Shown here: positions 51,742 through 58,302 of the stretch, in pieces | Position numbering within the stretch: position 1 is the stretch's first letter | How the letters are laid out: the number at the start of each line of letters is the position of its first letter | Source: an uncultured Bacteroidales bacterium | GTDB lineage: Bacteria > Bacteroidota > Bacteroidia > Bacteroidales > UBA932 | Assembly (NCBI GenBank): GCA_900318445.1 | Contig: ONKO01000014.1 | Span: 24,334-88,333, forward strand | Length of the DNA: 64,000 nucleotides | Direction of reading: 5' to 3' | Notes under the pieces: generated by a model | Told to the model about the DNA's origin: nothing | Databases searched by the model: none | The model's input: the letters and a program-made list of their open reading frames with translations, nothing else | Made by a program: the position numbers and the translations under genes

Positions 51742-51766
51742 GGCGCAGGTTCGGTGGACCTGCGCC
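51742..51766. repeat. GGCGCAGGT hairpin
   Basis: Perfect arms GGCGCAGGT and ACCTGCGCC with a 7-nt loop. The same GGCGCAGGTTCC motif recurs at 61158-61276. Confidence 0.75.
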
Positions 51767-51778
51767 AGCATACGGAGA

Positions 51779-51866
51779 CGTATAACGCGAAAAAGGCCGT
51801 TTTGTGCGTTATACGTTCCTCTTGAGCGGGACCAATAACGCACTTTTGCCGGAAAAACGCGTTATA
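51779..51866. repeat. Two ATAACGC inverted repeats
   Basis: CGTATAACGC (51779-51788) pairs with GCGTTATACG (51806-51815); ATAACGC (51834-51840) pairs with GCGTTATA (51859-51866). The loops share an A-rich plus TTTTG/TTTTGC-like content. Confidence 0.65.
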
Positions 51867-51937
51867 GGTTAGCGCAAAATAAAGGGGGGGCATCGTGCCG
51901 ATATGGGAAAGGCTGAAGGAAAAGATGAAAAACACTA

Positions 51938-51968
51938 TTTGTTTTTCTATATTTCTTTTGTAACTTTA
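51938..51968 (+). promoter_or_regulatory. Promoter TTTG-N19-TAACTTTA
   Basis: TTTG at 51938-51941 and TAACTTTA at 51961-51968; the last base of the -7 box deviates from consensus (A for G). A leader of about 100 nt precedes the small ORF at 52073. Confidence 0.5.
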
Positions 51969-52072
51969 CAAAGTTTAACCACGCTAGTAACCAGCGACTT
52001 AACTATGAAAATGCTATTTGGATGCAATGCATGCATATTTATAGCTAATAACCAATTAATTCTATATTGCTT

Positions 52073-52213
52073 ATGACTCAAAAAGAGCTTTACACTTCCC
52101 CCGAAGTGGCCGTCCTCACGTTGCAGAGCGAGGGCGTGGTTTGTCAGAGTATTACCACTACTGACGCAATGACTCTCCCGGATTGGCAGAGTGGCATTGA
52201 GATTACCTTCTAA
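52073..52213 (+). CDS. Small 46-residue ORF upstream of the surface lipoprotein
   Basis: MTQKELYTSPEVAVLTLQSE at 1-20, then GVVCQSITTTDAMTLPDWQS and GIEITF to a TAA at 52211-52213. It resembles the short peptides of the form M(T/K)KKxYxxPxVxVLxLxxExVVCxS that precede surface-protein genes in Bacteroidales, with a conserved central Cys. It lies 15 bp upstream of the lipoprotein start and probably shares its mRNA. No signal peptide or membrane helix. Function unknown; a leader peptide, secreted signal or translational coupler are all possible. Confidence 0.7.
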   Translation: MTQKELYTSPEVAVLTLQSEGVVCQSITTTDAMTLPDWQSGIEITF

Positions 52214-52513
52214 CCTGTTGCGTCAACTATGAAAAGAATGAATTATTTTGGCGCACTGGCAGTAGCTGCTATCGCTTTTGTGGGTTGCAACAAGGTTGAA
52301 CAATCCATTGAAAATGAAATCGAAAAGAGTGGTATTCCTTTTGAGTTCGTAGCTTCCGGTATGGAAACCAAGACCACTTCGGATGGTTATAACGCTACTT
52401 TATGGGCTACCGGTGATGAAGTGAATCTGTTTCATGCCGTTGCGGGTTCCACAACGTATGTATCGGACGGCGCATTCGAGGCTACTGCCGATGGCGCAAG
52501 TGTGACCTTCTCC

Positions 52514-52563
52514 GGCACGCTGGCATCGGCCCTTACCGGGCACGCTGGCATCGGCCCTTACCG
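52514..52563 (+). repeat. 25-bp perfect tandem duplication inside the lipoprotein gene
   Basis: The unit GGCACGCTGGCATCGGCCCT plus TACCG occurs twice without a mismatch. Removing one unit joins FSGTLASALTADNYDWYAIYP in one frame. Confidence 0.9.
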
Positions 52564-52788
52564 CCGACAATTATGACTGGTATGCCATCTATCCTCAGAA
52601 TAACAACATTGAAACCCCTGCTAACACCGGCGACGAAGGTTATGTAACGATTGGTAGTTATGCTACTGCAAAGCAGGCCCAAAATGGCAACGACAGCAAA
52701 CTTCATCTGGCCGGAACCCGCATCCCCGTGGCTGGTAAAGTACTTGGTGTAGCCAAGGATACCAAGCCCTCCATTGCCATGCAGCATC

Positions 52789-52810
52789 TTGTTTCGGTGT
52801 TGTTTCGGTG
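52789..52810 (+). repeat. 11-bp perfect tandem duplication inside the lipoprotein gene
   Basis: TTGTTTCGGTG occurs twice back to back. Removing one copy gives the continuous reading MQHLVSVICVHLVNGTSS. Confidence 0.9.
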
Positions 52811-54679
52811 ATTTGCGTGCATCTTGTCAACGGAACGTCCAGCCCCATCACGGTGTCGGAAATCTCCTTCACCGGCACCGAGGACATTGTGGGTACCTAT
52901 TTCATTGACTTTGTGAGCTCTCCCGTTGTGTATACGCCCAGCGGTGCAAAGTATGTGAGTTCGACGGCTCAACTTCATATTAATAACGGGACAAAGATTA
53001 ATGCCGGGTCTGATGCTACATTCTACATGGCTATAAAGCCTTTCACTGCTCCTGCTGGTGAAACTATTTCCCTGTCTGTAACAGCAGACAACGGCGCTCA
53101 GGTCCGTCAGAAAGTATTGACTGCCGACGCAGTGTTTGAAGCGGGTTCGCTCAACTCGCTTAACTTCACCTATGATTTGGCACCTCAGGTTGTAACGCTC
53201 CCGTTTAGTATTGATGGAAAAGCTGGTAAAGCCGCATATACTACCATTCCAGGACTGTCAGCCTCCGGTCTTGGATCTGATTATGCCAGTGCTAATTCAC
53301 CTTATCTTACGAAATTAGATGGAACAGGAGATTATATTCAAGTCCGTTTTGATGCAGCAGCCGGGAAAGCCAGTATTGGTGTAAAGAAGTTAGGAGGTGC
53401 CGCCAATTCTTCATTTGACGTAATGGGCTCCGCTGATGGAGACGATTTTACGAAAATTGAAACGTTGGATGTAACTGGCGCAGTAAATGCTACTATGACT
53501 TTGGAAACCAGCGTGCCTATTGATGCATCTTATCGTTTTATCCGTTTTGTATTCAATAAGGGCGCTAATGTGGGTGTTGGCCCTCTCGCAATCACCCTGC
53601 CTTCATTAGATCCCGAGATTAAAGCTTCAAATGTCTCTGACATTCCCGCAATTGGAGGTACAGATCTTTCATTTACGTATGAAATTTTAAATTTCTCGGG
53701 CGCGGACGATGTTGCTGTTACTGCCTTTGATGGGGAGGTAGTTGCTTCTGCAAGTGTTAATACTGCAGGAACGGTCACTTACTCTATTTTTCCTAACTAC
53801 AGTGAAACGGCTAAGAATGGTTCTATTACGCTGAACTCTGCTTCAGAGGGAGTTTCTAAAATTGTTTCTGTATCTCAACTCGGTGAGACTTTTGTTGCAT
53901 CTGCGGAGGAAGTCGTTATTCCTAATAATGCAACGACCGCAACATTTACAATTACCAGCCCTACGTTTGGTTGGAATGCTGTTGCGAATGCCGAATCCGA
54001 AAAGAATCTTACCATTTCCGGTTCAGCCTCCGGTTCTGGTAGTGCTTCTGCACAGACCATTACTGTTAGTTCCACTACAGTAGCAGGTGCCACTGAGCAG
54101 ACTCTTGGTACTATTACCGTTTATCGTAATGGAAATACGTCTGATATACAGAAAAAGTCCATTACAGTTAAGAAGGCATCATCTGCTGTCGCTTCTACAT
54201 ATACTAAGGTAACGAGTTTGACTGCAGGTGCCCAGTATTTGCTTGTCAATACAAGTACTAACAAGGTCGCTACCGGAGTAGTTTCCAGCAGCACTTTGCA
54301 GTCGGCGTCTGTAATAATTACTGGTGGGACTACGATTGCTGGAAATGATACAATCGATGGGTATACCGTCACTATCACCGCTTTGACAGGAGGTGATGCT
54401 GGTTATTATACCCTTAAATTCGGATCTAAGTATCTTAAATATACTAGTAGCTCCAGTGTTGCATTAAATGATACTGCTACCACAAATAGTGAGAAGTGGT
54501 CAATTGAAATTGATAGTGAAACTGGATTGGCTACTATTAAGAACAAAGCGACCAATACTCGTTTTATCGGGTGGAACAATAATAATGGTTGGAAAGCCTA
54601 CTCGACAGGCAATTTGAACACTTATCCAAGACCTTATTTGTTCATTAAGCAATAAGTACTCGGCATAATCAATATTGAA

Positions 54680-54720
54680 GGCATCAGTTCAAAGGCATTG
54701 GACTGATGCCTTTTTCTTTT
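54680..54720 (+). terminator. Rho-independent terminator of the lipoprotein gene
   Basis: GGCATCAGTT (54680-54689) pairs with GACTGATGCC (54701-54710), followed by TTTTTCTTTT. Confidence 0.85.
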
Positions 54721-54747
54721 TGCAGATTGTAAAATTGTTCTTTGATT

Positions 54748-54844
54748 GACGATCTTAAGCAGGATTTCGCGGGAAAAGATGCTTTAGATCGTCAGCGCAT
54801 GCGATCTTAAGCAGGATTTGGGCCATATTACGCTTAAGATTGTC
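54748..54844. repeat. Family B double hairpin, copy 1
   Basis: First hairpin GACGATCTTAAGCA ... TGCTTTAGATCGTC (54748-54792); second hairpin GCGATCTTAAGC ... GCTTAAGATTG (54801-54842). Both open with GATCTTAAGCAGGATTT. A near-identical copy lies at 56163-56260. Confidence 0.85.
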
Positions 54845-54894
54845 TGAATGACGAGATTGGAGTTGAATTGGATTCTGTGCGTGGGCGTCGCGAT

Positions 54895-54949
54895 GGCCGA
54901 AGGAATTTGGTTTTTCGGGCCCCGTCCCGAAAAATAAATTCCTTCGGCC
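54895..54949. repeat. Family C hairpin, copy 3
   Basis: GGCCGAAGGAATTT-GG-TTTTTCGGG paired with CCCGAAAAATAAATTCCTTCGGCC. The unpaired GG is now in the left arm, so this copy is inverted relative to copies 1 and 2. Confidence 0.85.
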
Positions 54950-55021
54950 GATGGCCCAGCGAGGCATCCTTTCGAAAAGTCCAGCAATTTGCGTAAATTT
55001 ACACACTTAAAACAAAGACCA

Positions 55022-56149
55022 ATGAAACGATTCGCACTTCTGAGCATCCTCGTGGCACTCCCCTTCATGGCGCAGGCGCAAGGCATCAAGGCCGGGCCGT
55101 GGGTGACAGATGCATCAGAAACACAACTCACCATCCTCTGGACCAGCGAGGTGCCGGGGCAGGCATACGTGGAGCTTGAAGACGGCACAAAGCTGTACGA
55201 CACCTTCGCCGGACGGCGCATCTTCCGCCGCCTGCACAGCATAACCATAAACGGCCTCCAGGCGGGCCAGAACCTCAAATACCGCCTGGGCGGCCTCAAT
55301 ATCAAGGACGACTCCAACGCCCGCGACCCCGAGTTCGGCACCTCTTATATCGGCCCGTGGGAGTGCACCCGAACCTTCGACTACAGCGCTCCCAGCTGCC
55401 GTTTCTCGGTGTTCAACGACACGCACATGAAGGTGAAAAAGTACCGCAGGCTCGCCGCGCAGGTAGACTCGGCCCGCACCGATTTCCTGTTCCTGAACGG
55501 AGACATCGTATCGGCCGGCAACTACGTGCTGGACACGCTGGTGCGCTACGCTGTGGAGCCCCTTGGCACCCTCACCCACGGTCTTCCGCTGCTATTCGCG
55601 CGCGGCAACCACGAGGGCCGCGGAAACAACACATGGCTTGTGGCCGATGTCTTCCCGCACAAGTCCCCCGCCCCCTTTTATTACACCTTCCGACAGGGCC
55701 CGGTAGCCTTCATCGTCTTTGATGGCGGTGAAACCCACGAGAAACGAAGCCGCGCCTATGCCGGGGCCGATGTCTTTGAAGACTACATCAACGAGCAAAT
55801 CGAATGGGCCAAAGGCGCCATGCAGGAGAAGGACTTCCAGGAAGCCCCCATCAAGATTTGCCTTGTCCACGTACCCATGATCGACCATGAGGACAAGACC
55901 GATTTCTACCTCCAGCGCTGGCTCAACGTACACGTGGTCCCTCTGCTCAACAAAGCCGGAATAGACCTCATGATTGGCGCCGACCTCCACGAATTCATGC
56001 TCTGCGAAGCCGGCACCATGGGCAACAACTTCCCTATCCTGGTGAACGACGACGTCCGCAGGCTGGATGTTCAGTGTAGCCCCTCAGAAGGCATTGCCGT
56101 GAAGATGTTTAACGACAAGGGCGTGCTCGAATTCGAGAGGACGTTCTAG
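55022..56149 (+). CDS. Secreted metallophosphoesterase
   Basis: 375 residues from ATG 55022 (MKRFALLSILVALPFMAQAQ, a signal peptide); the frame is open further upstream but only through a leader that is also conserved ahead of the esterase gene. A purple-acid-phosphatase-like N-terminal Fn3 region (ETQLTILWTSEVPGQAYVEL) precedes the metallophosphatase core: FNDTH near 133, LNGDIVS near 158, ARGNHEGRG near 195, VHVPM near 280 and GADLHEFML near 318. Cleaves phosphoesters in the periplasm; substrate unknown. Bounded by family B double hairpins on both sides. Confidence 0.9.
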   Translation: MKRFALLSILVALPFMAQAQGIKAGPWVTDASETQLTILWTSEVPGQAYVELEDGTKLYDTFAGRRIFRRLHSITINGLQAGQNLKYRLGGLNIKDDSNARDPEFGTSYIGPWECTRTFDYSAPSCRFSVFNDTHMKVKKYRRLAAQVDSARTDFLFLNGDIVSAGNYVLDTLVRYAVEPLGTLTHGLPLLFARGNHEGRGNNTWLVADVFPHKSPAPFYYTFRQGPVAFIVFDGGETHEKRSRAYAGADVFEDYINEQIEWAKGAMQEKDFQEAPIKICLVHVPMIDHEDKTDFYLQRWLNVHVVPLLNKAGIDLMIGADLHEFMLCEAGTMGNNFPILVNDDVRRLDVQCSPSEGIAVKMFNDKGVLEFERTF

Positions 56150-56162
56150 GGTTGTTACCGCC

Positions 56163-56260
56163 GACGATCTTAAGCAGGATTTCCCGGGAAAAGATGCTTT
56201 AGATCGTCAGCGCATACGATCTTAAGCAGGATTTGGGCAATATTACGCTTAAGATCGTCG
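56163..56260. repeat. Family B double hairpin, copy 2
   Basis: GACGATCTTAAGCAGGATTT ... AGATCGTC then ACGATCTTAAGCAGGATTTG ... CTTAAGATCGTCG. Nearly identical to 54748-54844; in this copy the closing arm AAGATCGTCG pairs better. Confidence 0.85.
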
Positions 56261-56295
56261 CACCGGCTTACGAACCAGGATGAACACGCGCAGGA

Positions 56296-56405
56296 GCGTG
56301 GCGCTTAACAAGCTCACGTTCAACAACTTAGCACACCAGACGGGTGCCAAAATCGCACCCGTCTGGTGTGCTAAACAGTTCATATAGAGCTACTTAAGCG
56401 CCACG
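56296..56405. repeat. Family A nested palindromic repeat, copy 5 (inverted)
   Basis: Outer GCGTGGCGCTTAA (56296-56308) / TTAAGCGCCACG (56394-56405); inner perfect TTAGCACACCAGACGGGT (56328-56345) / complement (56357-56374). The stem carries CCAGACGGG where copies 3 and 4 have CCGGACGGG, and both arms differ together. Flanks show that it is in the opposite orientation to copies 3 and 4. Confidence 0.85.
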
Positions 56406-56441
56406 GCATTTTAAGAGGCAGAAGGCCGATGGCCCATGGAG

Positions 56442-56500
56442 ACGAAGAGATTCCTCGGCAAGCTCGGAATGACAAAGGGGGCAAGCTCGGAATGACAAAG
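56442..56500. repeat. Inverse TCATTCCGAGC-type repeats
   Basis: CGAAGAGATTCCTCGGCAAG continuing to AGCTCGGAATGAC (56442-56473), then a second short unit GCAAGCTCGGAATGAC (56481-56496). Inverse of 48691-48722. Confidence 0.7.
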
Positions 56501-56528
56501 GGGTACAGCTGTGCGCGGGCGTTGCGGT

Positions 56529-56584
56529 GGCCGTCGAAAATTGGTTTTTCGGGCGGGCAGCCCGAAAAATAATTTTCGAAGGCC
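56529..56584. repeat. Family C hairpin, copy 4
   Basis: GGCCGTCGAAAATT-GG-TTTTTCGGG paired with CCCGAAAAATAATTTTCGAAGGCC. Same stem variant as copy 2, opposite orientation. Confidence 0.85.
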
Positions 56585-56648
56585 GATGGCCCAGCATGAT
56601 TAGGGCAGTATTACGAACAATGATGAAAGTGCGCGCGGGCGTTGCGAT

Positions 56649-56704
56649 GGCCGAAGGAATTTGGTTTTTCGCAAAGCCTTGCGAAAAATAAATTCCTTTG
56701 GCCG
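56649..56704. repeat. Family C hairpin, copy 5
   Basis: GGCCGAAGGAATTT-GG-TTTTTCGCAA paired with TTGCGAAAAATAAATTCCTTTGGCC. The top of the stem is CGCAA/TTGCG instead of CGGG/CCCG, a paired change. Confidence 0.85.
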
Positions 56705-56735
56705 ATGGCCCAGCAAGGATGAATAAAAAAATGTG

Positions 56736-56743
56736 TAAATTTG
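56736..56743 (+). promoter_or_regulatory. Promoter -7 box TAAATTTG for the esterase gene
   Basis: TAAATTTG, 20 bp upstream of the ATG at 56764. The aligned position ahead of the metallophosphoesterase gene (54994-55001) reads TAAATTTA. Confidence 0.5.
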
Positions 56744-56763
56744 TATGCTTAAAACTAAAACCT

Positions 56764-57594
56764 ATGAAACGATTTGTTCTTCTGAGCCTACTCGTTGTCC
56801 TGCCCTTCATGACACGGGCGCAGCAAAAATACACCCTGCAAGACGCCGGCGAGGAGCGCGAGTATTACCTCTTTGTGCCGGACAGTCTGGGACCGCACCG
56901 CTCGCTCGTTTTTATCCTTCACGGCTACGGCGGAAAGGCAGAGGGCTATTTTCCGGAAATGCACAGGGCCGCTCAGAAGTACGGCTTCATCCTCTGCTAC
57001 CCCCAGGGCCTCAAGGCACCGCAGGGCAAGACCGGCTGGAATGTAGGCTATCCCAAGCAGGCAGGCTGGGAGCAGGACGACGTCGCCTTCATCCTGCACC
57101 TGCAGGACCACCTCGTAAAACAGTACAACATTAAGAACACCTTCTTCTCCGGCATGTCCAATGGAGGCGAAATGTGCTACATCATGGCCTACAAGCATCC
57201 GGAGCGTTTCAACGCCATCTGTTCGCTGGCCGGCCTTACCATGGAATGGCTCTACACCGGACCCAAGCCCGTGGGCCCCGTTCCCTTCATGGAAATCCAC
57301 GGCACCGCCGACAAAACCTCCTACTGGCAGGGAGACCCCGAAAACCAGGGCGGCTGGGGCGCGTACGTAGCCGTTCCTCTCGCTGTAGGCCGCATGGCCA
57401 GCACCAACAACTGCACCCATGAAGTGTGCGACACGCTCCCCCAGATTCGCAACGTCGTGATAAAACACATCTTCAAAGGCGACGGCCCCGAAGTACGTCT
57501 CTACGAAATCAAAAACGGCAAGCACGCTATTGGAAACAAAGACCTTGACGTTCCGGAAGAAATGTGGTCATTCTTCAAGCAATACATTAAATAA
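56764..57594 (+). CDS. Secreted CE1-like esterase (feruloyl/PHB-depolymerase type)
   Basis: 276 residues from ATG 56764; signal peptide MKRFVLLSLLVVLPFMTRAQ, strikingly like that of the metallophosphoesterase upstream. Alpha/beta hydrolase: oxyanion region VFILHGYGGKAEGYF near 48, nucleophile Ser in FFSGMSNGGEMCY near 135, Asp in EIHGTADKTSYW near 185, His in IKNGKHAIGNKDLDVPEEMW near the end. The family includes feruloyl esterases, acetylxylan esterases and PHB depolymerases; substrate unknown, plant-polysaccharide side chains are plausible. Followed after 9 bp by the LiaF-like gene. Confidence 0.88.
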   Translation: MKRFVLLSLLVVLPFMTRAQQKYTLQDAGEEREYYLFVPDSLGPHRSLVFILHGYGGKAEGYFPEMHRAAQKYGFILCYPQGLKAPQGKTGWNVGYPKQAGWEQDDVAFILHLQDHLVKQYNIKNTFFSGMSNGGEMCYIMAYKHPERFNAICSLAGLTMEWLYTGPKPVGPVPFMEIHGTADKTSYWQGDPENQGGWGAYVAVPLAVGRMASTNNCTHEVCDTLPQIRNVVIKHIFKGDGPEVRLYEIKNGKHAIGNKDLDVPEEMWSFFKQYIK

Positions 57595-57603
57595 CTCCCC
57601 AAT

Positions 57604-58302
57604 ATGAAAAACACTGGAAAAGTTATCATCGGCCTGTGCCTTATCACCGCCGGTGTCCTCTGGATTCTGAACATCGTCGGAGTCCTTCCCTTCACCTTCT
57701 CCACCAAAGGCTGGTGGGCCCTCTTTGTGATTGTCCCCTGCCTCTGCGCCCTCTTCTCCGAGCAAAAGGACAAGGTGGGCCCGTGCATCGGCATCGGCCT
57801 GGGTGTCCTCCTGCTTCTGGCTGCCCGCGGCGTCATTACCTGGAACATGATGTGGCAGATTGGCGTGGCGCTCATGATTATCGGCTTTGGCCTGCAGCTC
57901 ATCCTCTTCAAATGGACCGGCTGCTTCCGTCCTGCCGGTGAATGCACCGACACCACCATTAACCGCGACGGCAAGAACATCCGCCGCATTGAAACGGCCT
58001 TCGGCAAACAGGACATCTCCTTCAACGGAGAAAAATTCGAGGGGGCCGATGTCGAAACCTCCTTTGGCGGTCTCACACTCAACCTTCGCGGGGCCGAAAT
58101 CCAAGACCAGGCCTTCATCAACCTGAACGTAGGCTTTGCCGGCGTCACCATCATCGTGCCTGACGGCCTGGCCGTCCAGACCTCCGTGGGCAGCGGTTTT
58201 GGCGGCCTGGCAGACCACCGCTACACCAAAGTATCAAGCGGCACTCCCCTTCTTATTATTACCGGAAAGATTGGCTTTGGCGGCGTAGAAATCCGCAACT
58301 AA
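57604..58302 (+). CDS. LiaF-like membrane protein with cell-wall-stress domain
   Basis: 232 residues. Four hydrophobic segments in the first 105 residues (DUF5668-like), then a soluble C-terminal beta-rich domain (IETAFGKQDISFNGEKFEGADVETSFGGLTLNLRGAEI ... GFGGLADHRYT) with the repeating FGG motifs of the LiaF/VraT C-terminal (DUF2154) domain. In Firmicutes LiaF restrains a cell-envelope stress two-component system; in Bacteroidota the partner is unknown and no two-component genes are nearby. The stop overlaps the convergent hrpB stop by 4 bp. Confidence 0.85.
   Translation: MKNTGKVIIGLCLITAGVLWILNIVGVLPFTFSTKGWWALFVIVPCLCALFSEQKDKVGPCIGIGLGVLLLLAARGVITWNMMWQIGVALMIIGFGLQLILFKWTGCFRPAGECTDTTINRDGKNIRRIETAFGKQDISFNGEKFEGADVETSFGGLTLNLRGAEIQDQAFINLNVGFAGVTIIVPDGLAVQTSVGSGFGGLADHRYTKVSSGTPLLIITGKIGFGGVEIRN

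Larger units (their letters stand above)
51656..52072 (+). other. 417-bp intergenic region with minisatellite and hairpins
   Basis: No gene seen. It contains a 16-bp tandem repeat (51670-51733), a GGCGCAGGT hairpin (51742-51766), two ATAACGC hairpins (51779-51815, 51834-51866) and the promoter of the 46-residue ORF (51938-51968), followed by a 100-nt AT-rich leader. Confidence 0.7.
52229..54655 (+). pseudogene. Fimbrillin/BACON-like surface lipoprotein interrupted by two tandem duplications
   Basis: Start MKRMNYFGALAVAAIAFVGC gives a lipoprotein signal (Cys 20), followed by a fimbrillin-like opening (FEFVASGMETKTTSDGYNATLWATGDEV). The frame breaks at a perfect 25-bp duplication (52514-52538, 52539-52563), which leads to a stop at 52574-52576. 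A second perfect 11-bp duplication (52789-52799, 52800-52810) restores the first frame, because 25+11=36. With one copy of each removed, the gene would encode about 796 residues: an N-terminal fimbrillin-like half, a BACON/Ig-like region near 52229+1500 (VSQLGETFVASAEEVVIPNNA) and a C-terminal beta domain ending in YLFIKQ. It is lower in GC than its neighbours. Broken gene, phase-variable gene or assembly error are the options. Confidence 0.75.
54656..55021 (+). other. 366-bp intergenic region with terminator and repeats
   Basis: No gene seen. It holds the lipoprotein terminator (54680-54720), a complete family B double hairpin (54748-54844), a family C hairpin (54895-54949) and the TAAATTTA-type upstream region of the metallophosphoesterase gene. 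Confidence 0.75.
56150..56763 (+). other. 614-bp intergenic region packed with hairpin repeats
   Basis: No gene seen. In order: family B double hairpin (56163-56260), family A palindrome (56296-56405), TCATTCCGAGC-type repeats (56442-56500), family C hairpins (56529-56584 and 56649-56704), promoter of the esterase gene (56736-56743). Much of 56200-56590 is the inverted counterpart of 48.7-49.05 kb. Confidence 0.8.

Noticed and set aside
52808-54655. Independent gene starting near 52808
   Set aside because: It has no signal peptide or promoter at that point, and its frame is continuous with the upstream lipoprotein start once the two duplications are considered.
54989-55021. Longer N-terminus for the metallophosphoesterase (start at 54989)
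   Set aside because: It would place a basic, non-hydrophobic extension before a perfect signal peptide and overlap the likely promoter; the ATG at 55022 is better. The same reasoning applies to the esterase at 56698 versus 56764.
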